From Acidimicrobiaceae bacterium (GTDB lineage: Bacteria; Actinomycetota; Acidimicrobiia; Acidimicrobiales; UBA8592): 46,536 nt of DNA. The DNA lies in assembly GCA_002709645.1 (NCBI GenBank), contig PAQG01000040.1, positions 1 through 46,536 of the forward strand, read 5' to 3'. Below the pieces are notes generated by a model that saw only the letters and a program-made list of their open reading frames with translations, had not been told where the DNA came from and did no database searches. Of this stretch, positions 18,888-28,178 are shown one piece after another. The translations under genes were made by a program, and so were the position numbers. Within the stretch, counting starts at the first letter, position 1. The number at the start of each line of letters is the position of its first letter.

Positions 18888-19577
18888 GTGACGGGGAAAA
18901 TGGTTGAATTTCGTGTAAATGGAAATAGTGCTTCAGGGTATGTATCAGAATCTCAATCTGGAAGTGGATCCGGAGTACTCGTACTCCAAGAATGGTGGGG
19001 ACTTGTCCCGCAAATAAAAGGTGTTTGCGACAAACTTGCTGAAAATGGTTTCACGGCTATGGCTCCTGACCTCTATCACGGTGAATTCGCTGAACATACT
19101 GAAATGGATAAAGCCGGGGAACTCATGACGTCTCTTCCTCCTGAGCGAGCAGCGCGTGATATGTCTGCTGCCATTGATCACCTGCTTTCCCTTGATTCTT
19201 GTTCTAGTAACCAAGTGGGTGTTATCGGGTTTTGTATGGGTGGGATGCTTACATTAATGATTGCTTCTCTCGAGGGGAACAGGGTCGCAGTAGCAGCACC
19301 ATTTTATGGAGCTCCTTTAGAAGAAGGTGCTACCGACTGGTCAGCTCTTTCAGCAAAAGTAGAGGGACATTTTGCTGCTCAAGATGATTTTTTTCCTCCA
19401 GAGGCTATTGCAAACCTAGAGACGCATTTGCAAGAACTAGGTAAAGACGTGACATTTCATATTTATGACGGTACAGGCCATGCGTTTGCAAATGAAGAAG
19501 ATGCATTAGGGACATATAACCAGGAAGCTAGCAATGTTGCATGGGGGAGAACAATTCAGCTGCTGAGTGAGATTTAA
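18888..19577 (+). CDS. Dienelactone hydrolase family protein
   Basis: 229-residue alpha/beta hydrolase. The triad residues typical of dienelactone hydrolase are visible: Cys116 in GFCMGG, Asp166 in AAQDD and His198 in GTGHAF. The auxiliary Glu36 is in QEWWG. The start is GTG 18888 because AGGAG lies seven bases upstream. An upstream in-frame TTG at 18864 would place the Shine-Dalgarno inside the gene. In aromatic degradation the family opens dienelactone to maleylacetate, but many members act on other esters. It follows the P450 and methyltransferase genes and is convergent with sdhB, with three bases between the stops. Confidence 0.88.
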   Translation: MTGKMVEFRVNGNSASGYVSESQSGSGSGVLVLQEWWGLVPQIKGVCDKLAENGFTAMAPDLYHGEFAEHTEMDKAGELMTSLPPERAARDMSAAIDHLLSLDSCSSNQVGVIGFCMGGMLTLMIASLEGNRVAVAAPFYGAPLEEGATDWSALSAKVEGHFAAQDDFFPPEAIANLETHLQELGKDVTFHIYDGTGHAFANEEDALGTYNQEASNVAWGRTIQLLSEI

Positions 19578-19580
19578 GTC

Positions 19581-20354
19581 TTATCCTTGGCCAAGAAGGT
19601 TTCTATTTTTCCGTTTTGATTTTACGTAATCCCTATTTGTGTATGCAATAAAGTCTAACGGGATTTCTTTGGGGCAAGCTTCGTGGCATTCCCCATGGTT
19701 GGTGCAAGAACCGAAATATTCTTCCATCTTTTCAACCATTTCTTCTGTTCGAGACCATCGTTCAGCCTGTCCTTGTGGCAATAAATTCAGATGCTGAACT
19801 TTTGCTGATGTAAAGAGCTGCGCAGCTGAATTCGGGCATGCCGCTACGCAAGCGCCACAACCGATACACGCAGCAGCATCAAATGCACTATCTGCAGCAT
19901 CCTTTGGAACAGGTATTAGATTTGCATCTGGAGCTGACCCAGTCGGGACTGTAATAAATCCACCGGATTCTATGATTCGATCTAATGGAGATCGGTCAAC
20001 CACAAGGTCTTTGATAATTGGGAAGGAAGTTGCTTGCCATGGTTCAACAATGATGGTGTCCCCATCCTTGAATTTCCTCATATGAAGCTGACATGTTGCA
20101 GTAGCTTTTTCAGGGCCATGTGCTTTCCCATTGATCATGCAACCACAAGTTCCACAAATACCTTCCCTGCAGTCACTTGCTATCTCAACAGGTTCTTCTC
20201 CATTATTGATGAGATTTTCATTAAGGACATCAAACATTTCAAGGAATGACATATCAGGACTAATCTGATCAATTTCGTATGTTTCGAATCGCCCGTTTTC
20301 TAAGGGTCCTTTTTGCCGCCAGACTTTCAGCGTGAGGGTCATTGTATTTTCCAT
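19581..20354 (-). CDS. sdhB: Succinate dehydrogenase/fumarate reductase iron-sulfur subunit
   Basis: 257 residues. The N-terminal ferredoxin domain binds 2Fe-2S through C62, C67, C70 and C88. The C-terminal domain has C163[10 protein letters not shown], typical of a 4Fe-4S cluster, and C217, C223 and C227 for the third cluster. It carries electrons from the flavin of SdhA to the membrane b subunit. AGGAGGG precedes the ATG. It lies nine bases after sdhA and is the last gene of the sdhC-sdhA-sdhB operon. Confidence 0.95.
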   Translation of the reverse strand: MENTMTLTLKVWRQKGPLENGRFETYEIDQISPDMSFLEMFDVLNENLINNGEEPVEIASDCREGICGTCGCMINGKAHGPEKATATCQLHMRKFKDGDTIIVEPWQATSFPIIKDLVVDRSPLDRIIESGGFITVPTGSAPDANLIPVPKDAADSAFDAAACIGCGACVAACPNSAAQLFTSAKVQHLNLLPQGQAERWSRTEEMVEKMEEYFGSCTNHGECHEACPKEIPLDFIAYTNRDYVKSKRKNRNLLGQG

Positions 20355-20363
20355 CTTTCCCTC

Positions 20364-22286
20364 CTACTTATAAGACCGTTGTGTAAGCGGGACATATTCA
20401 AATTCCAACTCTTCTTTATGGCGTATCGCGGAACCCGAAGTTCCACCCCATTCCCATGCAGCAACATGAGAGAAATTATCATCATCCCGTAAAGCTTCCC
20501 CTTCAGGGGTTTGACTCTCTGAACGGAAGTGCCCTCCGCATGACTCAGCGCGTTCTAAAGCGTCACGTGCCTTTAATTCAGCGAGTTCAAAGAAATCAGC
20601 TACTCGCCCGACTTTTTCAAGAGATGTATTTAAATTATCTGCTGACCCAAGGACACGAACATCCTTTTCAAATTCCTCTCTCAGGGAAGGTATCTCTGAA
20701 AGTGCTTTTTCAAGACCATTCTTATCCCGCTCCATACCTATGAAGTTCCATACAAGTTTTCCAAGTTCTCTGTGGAACCAATCAACTGTGCGAGTTCCAT
20801 TAACGGAAAGCCATTTCTGTGTACGTTCAGCGACACCTTGTACGACGTTAGAACAAGCAGGGTCACTCTCATCAAGCGGGCTTTCACCCAAGAGAGGAGC
20901 GAGGTAATTCCCGATTGTGTAAGGAAGCACAAAATAACCGTCAGCTAAACCTTGCATAAGAGCTGATGCTCCAAGACGGTTCGCTCCATGGTCTGAGAAG
21001 TTCGCTTCCCCTACGACAAACAGTCCCGGCACATTACTCATTAATTCATAATCAACCCATAAACCACCCATTGTGTAATGCGTCGCTGGGTAGATACGCA
21101 TTGGAGTTTTGTATGGATCTTCTCCTGTGATTCTTTCGTACATCTGAAAAAGATTCCCGTATCTCTCTCGTATAGCGTCTTCACCATCTCTCTGTATTGC
21201 ATCTGCGAAATCAAGGTAGACACCATTTTTTAAAGGGCCAACGCCTAATCCTTGATCAACAACTGTTTTAGCATTTCTTGAAGCTACATCTCGAGGAACC
21301 AAGTTACCAAAGGATGGGTATTTCTCTTCAAGATAGTAGTAACGCTGATCTTCAGGTATATCAGAGACAGATCTAGCTTCATCATGGCCACTAGGTACCC
21401 ATATGCGGCCATCGTTCCTCAATGATTCAGACATCAGTGTCAATTTTGACTGGAACTCGTCACTTGCAGGGATACAGGTTGGATGTATCTGTGTGTAACA
21501 TGGATTAGCGAACAGAGCGCCTCTCCTATGGGCACGCCACCCTGCTGTGACATTACACATCATCGCATTTGTTGAAAGGTAATAGACATTTCCGTAACCT
21601 CCAGTAGCAAGCACCACCGCATGTGCGGTATGGCTACGAACATCTCCAGTGATTAAATCTCTGACAACGATTCCTCTTGCAGCACCATCATGAACTATTA
21701 AGTCCAACATTTCAGTTCGAGTGTGCAACTCCACTGAACCGGAACCCACTTGTCGCATTAATGCAGAATATGCACCGAGGAGCAATTGTTGACCTGTTTG
21801 TCCACGAGCATAGAAAGTTCGGCTTACTTGAGCTCCACCGAAGGAACGATTATCAAGAAGTCCGCCATACTCTCGAGCAAATGGAACTCCTTGTCCAACA
21901 CACTGATCAATGATGTTCAATGAGACTTCCGCTAGGCGGTGAACATTTGCCTCGCGACTTCGGTAATCCCCTCCTTTTACCGTGTCATAAAAAAGTCGGT
22001 AAACGGAATCCCCATCGTTCTGATAATTCTTCGCTCCGTTAATCCCTCCTTGAGCAGCAATGCTATGCGCTCTTCTTGGGCTGTCATGATAGGTAAATGC
22101 CTTCACCTTATAACCGAGTTCACCAAGCGTCGCCGCCGCCGAAGCACCCGCAAGACCTGTCCCAACAACTATCACTTCAAATTTTCTCTTATTAGCAGGG
22201 TTCACCAATTTCATATCAAACTTATGACTAGACCATTTCTCTTCAATGGGCCCTTCTGGAATACGCGAATTAAGTTCCCCGATCAT
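20364..22286 (-). CDS. sdhA: Succinate dehydrogenase/fumarate reductase flavoprotein subunit
   Basis: 640 residues. The FAD Rossmann motif is [14 protein letters not shown] (39-52). The covalent-FAD histidine is H74 in [14 protein letters not shown]. Active-site segments include HPTCIP, the Arg-containing LVPRDVASR, and [12 protein letters not shown]. Sequence style, length and the single-membrane-subunit operon fit the type-B (Bacteroidetes/epsilon/actinobacterial) enzyme, which couples succinate oxidation to menaquinone. The ATG overlaps the sdhC stop by four bases, and a GGAGG sits at proper spacing inside sdhC. Confidence 0.96.
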   Translation of the reverse strand: MIGELNSRIPEGPIEEKWSSHKFDMKLVNPANKRKFEVIVVGTGLAGASAAATLGELGYKVKAFTYHDSPRRAHSIAAQGGINGAKNYQNDGDSVYRLFYDTVKGGDYRSREANVHRLAEVSLNIIDQCVGQGVPFAREYGGLLDNRSFGGAQVSRTFYARGQTGQQLLLGAYSALMRQVGSGSVELHTRTEMLDLIVHDGAARGIVVRDLITGDVRSHTAHAVVLATGGYGNVYYLSTNAMMCNVTAGWRAHRRGALFANPCYTQIHPTCIPASDEFQSKLTLMSESLRNDGRIWVPSGHDEARSVSDIPEDQRYYYLEEKYPSFGNLVPRDVASRNAKTVVDQGLGVGPLKNGVYLDFADAIQRDGEDAIRERYGNLFQMYERITGEDPYKTPMRIYPATHYTMGGLWVDYELMSNVPGLFVVGEANFSDHGANRLGASALMQGLADGYFVLPYTIGNYLAPLLGESPLDESDPACSNVVQGVAERTQKWLSVNGTRTVDWFHRELGKLVWNFIGMERDKNGLEKALSEIPSLREEFEKDVRVLGSADNLNTSLEKVGRVADFFELAELKARDALERAESCGGHFRSESQTPEGEALRDDDNFSHVAAWEWGGTSGSAIRHKEELEFEYVPLTQRSYK

Positions 22287-23104
22287 TCTTTTGCCTCCTC
22301 GGCTTCAACAGCGGTAAGACCGCAGGGTGCTTCACAATTATCCTGGTCAATAAGCCCAACAGTTACCGCAATTGGGAAACTTAGATTCCCAACAAGAATA
22401 AGGCCAGCTAACCCAGCAGCGATATGCCTGCGCATTTTATTGATCTTCGGGCTGTTAATACCCAAACTTTGAAACAGGCTCCATGTGCCATGGAAAATAT
22501 GAACAGCCAAAGCTATGTTCGCAATAATGTAAATGGCCGCAACTCCTATATTTCCCATAGAAACAACGACATTGTTATAAGGGTCACCCAAATGCCAGTC
22601 CTTACTAAACCAACCCCAAGTTAAGTCAGCTAAATGAAAGAACAAGTAGAGAAGAATAATTGGCCCAGTCCATCGCATAGTCCGACTAGCGTAGTTTGCG
22701 GCAATAAAATCTTGAGAAGCAGCATACTTTTTATTGCCATCAGCGAAGTTAGCGCGAGTGTTGGCTTTTCTTCCCATTTCTTTCAACGTGTAAGCAGAAT
22801 GGATATGAATAGCGAAAGCAGCGATGAGGAGAAGTCTCACACCCCAAAGGAGCCACGTCCTTGGAATAATATCTGTTCCCAAATTACGTAACGTCTCAGC
22901 GTATTCATGGATTTCCAGAGGGCCTTCGTATAGATGAAGGTTCCCGATCATGTGTGTCACTACGAAACCGAGCAGCACAATACCACTCACCGCCATTACC
23001 CATTTTCTTCCAATAGCGCTTTGGTAGATATTTAGCGGAAATGGAAGTTGCTTTGGCTTTTTACGGATCGGTTCCGGACCTTTCCGCGTCACTGTTTGTG
23101 CCAT
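22283..23104 (-). CDS. sdhC: Succinate dehydrogenase cytochrome b558 subunit (type B)
   Basis: 273 residues with five predicted membrane helices, the single-subunit di-haem anchor of type-B complex II. His51, His100 or 102, His157 and His202 or 205 are placed like the four haem ligands of the Wolinella fumarate reductase anchor. Pro/Lys-rich cytoplasmic residues 8-20 precede the first helix. AGGAGG lies about twelve bases before the ATG. First gene of the operon. Its upstream region (23105-23268) separates it from the divergent HD-domain gene and should hold both promoters. Confidence 0.92.
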   Translation of the reverse strand: MAQTVTRKGPEPIRKKPKQLPFPLNIYQSAIGRKWVMAVSGIVLLGFVVTHMIGNLHLYEGPLEIHEYAETLRNLGTDIIPRTWLLWGVRLLLIAAFAIHIHSAYTLKEMGRKANTRANFADGNKKYAASQDFIAANYASRTMRWTGPIILLYLFFHLADLTWGWFSKDWHLGDPYNNVVVSMGNIGVAAIYIIANIALAVHIFHGTWSLFQSLGINSPKINKMRRHIAAGLAGLILVGNLSFPIAVTVGLIDQDNCEAPCGLTAVEAEEAKE

Positions 23105-23268
23105 TGCGTTCTGTGCCTCCTGGCATTTCCTAAATTAATAGATTCAATTGTTTCCCTGCATTTGACCGTAGCTGTAGACATGATTTTTGGACCAACCGTA
23201 GACCTTTTTCATGCCAGAATTCCATGATACTTTCCCCATGGCTCAATGTAGGGAACTAGTCTTTTCAC

Positions 23269-23910
23269 ATGGAAATAAAAGAATTTGACCCGATGCACAG
23301 ATGGTTTGACTTATGTCATAGAAATAACGTAGATGTAAGAGCTGCAACGCAAATGTGTCAACAATTAATTGATTCTTACAATGACTCTCAACGCCATTAC
23401 CACACGATGTCTCATATTCATGAATGTCTAAACCTTCTTGATACTTTCTCACTAAAACAAAATGAACGCGACACTGTTGAATACGCCGTATGGTTCCACG
23501 ACATTATTTATGACCCCGCATCAGACAGTAACGAAAAACAGAGCGCAACTATCGCCAAGACATGGCTAACCAAGCATGGCATTAAAACTACTGATGATGT
23601 CGTTACATTGATTCTCCAGACCGCACATTATGATAAGGACCCTCCAATTGGCCATATCGAAAGCATTCTTCATGATCTAGATCTTCATGTCCTTGGGTCC
23701 CCTGCACATAAATATTTAGATTACGCAACGAAAATACGAAATGAATACCAGCATCTAGATAATGATGCATTCTTCGCTGGTCGAAGAAAATTCCTTCAAA
23801 GTCTTCTAAGCAGAGAAGGTATTTATGCAACTACTGGATTTCAAGAACTGTTTGAAGAACAAGCTATAAGGAATATAAAAACCGAATTATCAAATATAGA
23901 AAAATTTTAA
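23269..23910 (+). CDS. HD-superfamily metal-dependent phosphohydrolase (COG4339-like)
   Basis: 213 residues. The metal-binding pattern is visible: RHYHTMSHI (His43-His49), the HD pair H77-D78 in AVWFHDIIYDP, and a later HDLDLHVLG block. The RYH..H..F/WFHD...Y pattern matches the COG4339 group of predicted HD phosphohydrolases, whose substrate is unknown. It stands 54 bases before the MoxR-like ATPase on the same strand and is divergent from sdhC. No Shine-Dalgarno is evident. Confidence 0.8.
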   Translation: MEIKEFDPMHRWFDLCHRNNVDVRAATQMCQQLIDSYNDSQRHYHTMSHIHECLNLLDTFSLKQNERDTVEYAVWFHDIIYDPASDSNEKQSATIAKTWLTKHGIKTTDDVVTLILQTAHYDKDPPIGHIESILHDLDLHVLGSPAHKYLDYATKIRNEYQHLDNDAFFAGRRKFLQSLLSREGIYATTGFQELFEEQAIRNIKTELSNIEKF

Positions 23911-23964
23911 ATTCCACACTTCTTCAATTCGGTCATACCCGCATATGTCCGCTACGGTGCAACC

Positions 23965-25377
23965 ATGAAGCACGCGTCAACGCTTGGAAGATTAAAGAAA
24001 TCAGAATGGGTTTCTAGAACCGTCAAACAAGAAATACGAGAAAATGCTGTCCAACGGATTAGAGAAGGAAACGAACTTTTCCCCGGTGTGCTCGGTTATG
24101 ACCAAACAGTCATTCCACAGTTAGAGAACGCACTTTTAGCTGGTCACGATTTTATTTTTCTTGGAGAACGTGGGCAAGCAAAAACTAGGATGATACGAGG
24201 ACTTGTTGATTTACTAGATGAGTGGATGCCAATCGTTGCAGGGTCAGAGATAAATGATGATCCCTTCAATCCAGTTTCAAAATACGCAAAAACCCTGATT
24301 GAAGAAAGAGGGGATGGAACGCCACTCCACTGGATTCATAGAAGTGAACGCTTCGGCGAGAAGTTAGCCACTCCAGATACAGCAATAGCTGACTTAATCG
24401 GTGAAGTAGACCCAATAAAAGTCGCAGAAGGACGCTACCTTTCAGATGAATTAACACTCCATTACGGACTAGTACCAAGAACCAATCGAGGAATCTTCGC
24501 TATTAATGAACTCCCTGACTTATCTGAAAGAATACAAGTTGGTCTTCTCAATGTTCTTGAAGAAAGAGATGTACAAGTCCGAGGTTACAAGATACGACTT
24601 CCTTTGGATATTCTCTTAGTAGCATCTGCCAATCCAGAAGACTACACGAACAGAGGAAGAATTATTACCCCTTTGAAAGACCGTTTCGGTAGCCAATTGC
24701 GGACACATTACCCTTTTGATATTGCTCTAGAAGCTGAGATTGCTGTACAGGAAGCAGAGATTTTCACCAATGATGATATCGCAGTGATCATGCCTGACTT
24801 TATGTCAAAAATTATCGCTACAGTCACCCATGCTGCTCGCGAAAGCGCACACATAAATCAACGATCTGGTGTATCTGTTCGTGTTACCGTCGCTAATTAC
24901 GAATCGCTCATTGCTGGATCAGTTCGTCGGACCTTATTAACCGATGAAGGAACAGTTGTCCCCAGAGTCAGCGACCTTAGCGCTCTCCTAGCATCAACAG
25001 CAGGAAAAATCGAAGTGGAGTCACTTGACGATGGGCGCGAAAATGAAATTATCCAATACCTCATTAAACAGTCAGTTTTGGAAGTTTTTAAAGAAACAGC
25101 GGATCAAACCTTGTGTAGCGGGATCCTTCAAGCATTTACAGAGGGGGCGGTTATTAATGCTGGGGACGACATAGCCTCATCAACGTACGTTCAATGGCTT
25201 GAAGAAATTCCTGCTTTTGTTCCATTGCTCAAAAGTCTGGGTTTCGCCGAAAAAGATTTAGAATCACCGGCAATGATTGCTAGTGGCATGGAATTTATTC
25301 TCGAGGGTCTGCATCTAAGTAAACTTCTTAATAAAGAAGCTGTAGGAGATTCAGGGGTCTATCGAGCAAGAGCATGA
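23965..25377 (+). CDS. MoxR/magnesium-chelatase-I-like AAA+ ATPase
   Basis: 470 residues. Walker A is GERGQAKT (67-74). The Walker B position reads IFAINELPDL (177-186), with N181-E182 where Asp-Glu is usual. Sensor 1 is Asn223 in ASANPED, and LKDRFGS carries the arginine-finger region. A C-terminal helical domain follows. It belongs to the actinobacterial group annotated as magnesium chelatase (for example M. tuberculosis Rv0958), whose usual neighbour is a VWA protein (Rv0959). Here that partner lies about 5 kb away at 30367-32396. No chlorophyll genes are present, so a chaperone-like remodelling role is more likely than chelation. Confidence 0.88.
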   Translation: MKHASTLGRLKKSEWVSRTVKQEIRENAVQRIREGNELFPGVLGYDQTVIPQLENALLAGHDFIFLGERGQAKTRMIRGLVDLLDEWMPIVAGSEINDDPFNPVSKYAKTLIEERGDGTPLHWIHRSERFGEKLATPDTAIADLIGEVDPIKVAEGRYLSDELTLHYGLVPRTNRGIFAINELPDLSERIQVGLLNVLEERDVQVRGYKIRLPLDILLVASANPEDYTNRGRIITPLKDRFGSQLRTHYPFDIALEAEIAVQEAEIFTNDDIAVIMPDFMSKIIATVTHAARESAHINQRSGVSVRVTVANYESLIAGSVRRTLLTDEGTVVPRVSDLSALLASTAGKIEVESLDDGRENEIIQYLIKQSVLEVFKETADQTLCSGILQAFTEGAVINAGDDIASSTYVQWLEEIPAFVPLLKSLGFAEKDLESPAMIASGMEFILEGLHLSKLLNKEAVGDSGVYRARA

Positions 25378-25383
25378 TCTAAA

Positions 25384-26271
25384 ATGGATCACATTCTCGC
25401 AATAGATATCGGCGGGACTAAACTCGCGGTCGCCCTCATAGATCAAACAGGCAAAATTAGCGATCGGAAACAGGTCCCTACACATGTGAATTCTGAAGAT
25501 CCTTTATATGAAAGAGTTCTAGATCTCTGTAACGAATGTTTAGCAACGTCATCAATTAAGCCGATAGCAATCGGGATTGGTTGTGGGGGCCCGGGCAAGC
25601 GATCTTATGAATTAGTGTCCCCACTCAATATTGCTGATTGGAGAGATTTCCCGTTACGAAAAAAAATAGAAACTGATCTACTCCTTCCAACTTTTATAGA
25701 TAATGATGCTAAGGCATTAGCTTTAGCAGAGGGATGGATAGGTGCCGCTCAAGGATGCACAAACTATATAGCTATGGTTGTTTCCACAGGTATTGGCGGA
25801 GGGATCGTTCTAAACGGGAAATTACTTGAAGGAAAAGATGGAAACGCTGGCCACATTGGCCATGTTTTCGTAGAGCCAAAAGGAGGATTGGATGCTAACG
25901 GTGTCAGTGGCCTTCTTGAAGGGTCAGCTTCAGGGTCTGGTTTAGAAAGAAAATATGGGTTTGCCCCATCAGAAGCAAGTGACGAAATTCGAAAAGAAGC
26001 AGGAATTTACGTAGGAAGAGCTGTCGCGTCAATAGCAAATCTTCTTGACCTGCAATTAGCGATTGTTTCAGGTTCAGTCGCATTTGGTTTCGGAAGTATT
26101 TTTTTTGAATCCGCGCAAAAGACAATTAATGAGTTGACAAAAATTCAACACTCTCAACAGACGATCATAGTACCTGGAGGGCTAGGTGATGAGGGCCCAT
26201 TAATAGGTGCTGCAGCGGTCGCGTTGCAAGGTTTAGGAAAGGAACTCCTTGCTAAACCCGATCAGATTTAA
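25384..26271 (+). CDS. ROK-family sugar kinase/glucokinase-like protein lacking the zinc cysteines
   Basis: 295 residues. The phosphate motif DIGGTK is at 8-13, and STGIGGGIVLNG binds the adenosine side. The catalytic Asp is D108 in IDNDAKALALAEG. H157 of GHIGH is kept, but the normal CxCGxxGCxE zinc motif is replaced by GGLDANGVSGLLEG, without any Cys. ROK kinases phosphorylate glucose or related sugars at O6, but specificity cannot be assigned here. It lies six bases after the MoxR gene and is probably cotranscribed. Its stop overlaps the convergent PAC2 stop by four bases. Confidence 0.85.
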   Translation: MDHILAIDIGGTKLAVALIDQTGKISDRKQVPTHVNSEDPLYERVLDLCNECLATSSIKPIAIGIGCGGPGKRSYELVSPLNIADWRDFPLRKKIETDLLLPTFIDNDAKALALAEGWIGAAQGCTNYIAMVVSTGIGGGIVLNGKLLEGKDGNAGHIGHVFVEPKGGLDANGVSGLLEGSASGSGLERKYGFAPSEASDEIRKEAGIYVGRAVASIANLLDLQLAIVSGSVAFGFGSIFFESAQKTINELTKIQHSQQTIIVPGGLGDEGPLIGAAAVALQGLGKELLAKPDQI

Positions 26272-27113
26272 TCTGCCCGCTTGTCTCTAAGGAAAGCTTC
26301 CAACTCGGCAGCTAAGTCATCTCCTGAGGGGAGAATTTCACTTTCATCAACTCGTTGTTCTAACTGCTGTACGTAGCTAGCCATATCCGCATCGTTGATG
26401 ACAGCCGTATGAATTCGGTCTCTCCATTCATTTGCTGCTTTTTCTAAATCAGAGTGGAATGTCTCTACCCCTGTAACAAGTTCAAGTCGGGAAAGTAAGG
26501 AACGAGTCGCTTCAGGGTTCGGAGGTCCAGGTACATAATGAGGAACAGAAACCCGAAGAGAAATAATAGGAACCCCTTTTTTATCTAAATGGTCATGGAG
26601 AACACCTACAAGCCCAGTAGGACCTTCATACGATGGACGGCCAAGGCCGAGCCGGTCAGCTATCACCGGATCTGAAGCACTTCCCACAACTCCTAAAGGT
26701 CGAGTATGGGGAGCCATCCCCGCCATAGCACCAATTGTTATTACCATTTCAACGTCCATCTTCTGCGCAATTTCAAGTAACGCATCAGCAAAAGTACGCC
26801 ATTTAAGGTGAGGTTCTATGCCGGAAAGAAGAAGGAGGTCATGATTTCCATTACTGCACTCAGCGCCCCAAATCGCATTGGATGGCCATTTTATTTCGCG
26901 GCCATCAACACCTAAACGAACCAAAGGTCGTTCCTCTTGAAAATTAAAGAAAGTCTCAGCATCTATCTCTGCAACCTTGAAAGCATCATGTTTTGCGATC
27001 AAAAGATCTACACCTGCAGTTGCCGCTTCAGCAGCATCAAACAACCCCTTTAAGGCAACTATGAGAAGTGGCCTATTTAAGTTCCTTTGTTCTACCCAAT
27101 GTAGTTCGCTCAT
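26268..27113 (-). CDS. PAC2-family protein
   Basis: 281 residues from the ATG at 27113, chosen because AAGG lies eight bases upstream. The frame is open 14 codons further, but that stretch looks non-coding. PAC2 features visible are the N-terminal RPLLIVALKGLFDAAEAAT, the DLLLLSGIEPHLKW strand, ITIGAMAGMAPHTRP (the GA..A..PHTR block) and SVPHYVPGPPNP. The family includes eukaryotic proteasome-assembly chaperones. The role of actinobacterial members is unknown, and no proteasome gene is in the window. It is followed by the convergent ROK gene. Confidence 0.85.
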   Translation of the reverse strand: MSELHWVEQRNLNRPLLIVALKGLFDAAEAATAGVDLLIAKHDAFKVAEIDAETFFNFQEERPLVRLGVDGREIKWPSNAIWGAECSNGNHDLLLLSGIEPHLKWRTFADALLEIAQKMDVEMVITIGAMAGMAPHTRPLGVVGSASDPVIADRLGLGRPSYEGPTGLVGVLHDHLDKKGVPIISLRVSVPHYVPGPPNPEATRSLLSRLELVTGVETFHSDLEKAANEWRDRIHTAVINDADMASYVQQLEQRVDESEILPSGDDLAAELEAFLRDKRAD

Positions 27114-27263
27114 TGCATGAGCCTTACACAAAATCATGCGCGATAAAGAACTCACACAAAACTTCTTTCCTCAAAAGAAGGAGAAAATATAAAAAAATTT
27201 CTCCAAGCTACCTACATAGGTGAAGAATTTAAAGTAAGCCAGTTGGTACTTGTAATTCTGAAC

Positions 27264-27305
27264 CCTAAAAAAACGGTGGGGGTGGACTCAAGCGAGTCCA
27301 CCCCC
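27264..27305 (-). terminator. Strong Rho-independent terminator (minus strand)
   Basis: A perfect 12-bp stem (27278-27289 with 27294-27305, GGGGGTGGACTC and its complement) closes a 4-base loop. Read on the minus strand it is followed by ACCG and then seven T residues (27273-27267). On the plus strand there is no T tract. No long minus-strand gene ends here; the only candidate is the 39-residue ORF whose stop codon lies in the hairpin. The region 27114-27476 otherwise holds the divergent promoters of the PAC2 and isochorismatase-like genes. Confidence 0.8.
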
Positions 27306-27407
27306 TAAAGCGGTGGCAGTTTCCCAGGTGACGAACGTGCCTACTGTTGCCCCTAGAACAAGAAGAGTGGTGGATACTCCGGAATCTTTTATGAATCTAA
27401 AGTTCAA
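27288..27407 (-). CDS. Hidden 39-residue membrane-peptide ORF ending in a terminator
   Basis: A minus-strand frame from TTG 27407 to TGA 27288 encodes 39 residues. It has a basic N-terminus (NFRFIKDSG), a hydrophobic membrane-length segment (STTLLVLGATVGTFVTW) and a small Gly/Ala tail. The stop codon falls inside the loop and stem of the strong terminator, as in many compact transcription units. There is no convincing Shine-Dalgarno and TTG is a weak start, so translation is uncertain; the frame is open upstream to another TTG. It may instead be the tail of a small non-coding RNA. Not recognised as any family. Confidence 0.4.
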   Translation of the reverse strand: MNFRFIKDSGVSTTLLVLGATVGTFVTWETATALGGGLA

Positions 27408-27476
27408 TGCATAGCGAACACAGCGTATATGTGGGATGCTCAAAGAACAGCAAATATGCTTTACTAGGAGGTTAAC

Positions 27477-28106
27477 GTGGATCTAAAAAGTCTGATAGAT
27501 CCCGCTTCGACCGTTCTAGTAACAATGGAAGTTCAGAAGGGTATTGTTGGGGAACTTTCAGCATTCAAAGAATTACGAAATGCAGCAACTGAAGCCGGAG
27601 TCCTTAGTAATGGCCCACGCCTTTGCGAAACAGCGAGGAATTTTGGGGTCACGGTAATCCATGCCACTGCGGTAAACAGGCCTGATTATGCTGGATCCAC
27701 AGCGAACTGTAGGATGTTGGCCGCTTCTAAAAAAATGAATGAGAATAGTTCAGGAATCACTGAAGGTTCTGAAGGGGCTGAACTTATTACTGCATTCGGG
27801 CCTGAGCCTCAGGATATTGTTCTTCCGCGACTTCATGGTTTGACACCCTTTACTTCAACGTCATTAGATCAAGTTATTCGTAATCTTGGAGCAAGAACAG
27901 TTATCCCTGTTGGTGTTTCAATAAATATAGGAATTCTTGGATTGGTTATATCAGCCGTTGATCTTGGCTACCAGGTTGTCGTCCCGACTGATGCTGTAGC
28001 AGGAGTTCCTCTTGAATATGGACAATCAATTATGGAAGGGACGATCTCGCTTCTAGCTACGTTTGCATCAACCGAAGAGATTGCCACAGCTTGGACGAAT
28101 AGCTAG
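27477..28106 (+). CDS. Isochorismatase-fold protein without the catalytic cysteine
   Basis: 209 residues of the isochorismatase/cysteine-hydrolase fold (VLVTMEVQKGIVGE at the N-terminus, VGVSINIGILG then AVDLGYQVVVPTDAVAG). Canonical members use an Asp-Lys-Cys triad. Here the Asp position is Glu18 and the Cys position of GVxTNxC is Gly152. It is therefore unlikely to be a thiol hydrolase, though related actinobacterial proteins seem to share this form. A consensus AGGAGG (27466-27471) five bases before the GTG predicts strong translation. A hairpin at 28117-28140 follows the stop. Confidence 0.8.
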   Translation: MDLKSLIDPASTVLVTMEVQKGIVGELSAFKELRNAATEAGVLSNGPRLCETARNFGVTVIHATAVNRPDYAGSTANCRMLAASKKMNENSSGITEGSEGAELITAFGPEPQDIVLPRLHGLTPFTSTSLDQVIRNLGARTVIPVGVSINIGILGLVISAVDLGYQVVVPTDAVAGVPLEYGQSIMEGTISLLATFASTEEIATAWTNS

Positions 28107-28116
28107 AAAAATCAAA

Positions 28117-28140
28117 GAGTCGGACCCAAAGGCCCGACTC
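28117..28140. terminator. Bidirectional terminator between convergent genes
   Basis: GAGTCGG (28117-28123) pairs with CCGACTC (28134-28140). A single mismatch and a CC/GG pair extend the stem inward. Minus-strand reading gives a T-rich tail (TTTGATTTTT), a good terminator for the LPXTG gene. The plus-strand tail is weaker. It lies 10 bases after the isochorismatase-like stop. Confidence 0.7.
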
Positions 28141-28178
28141 AATGAGTTCTTTAGATCCAGTCGAAACTGGAATCAGTT

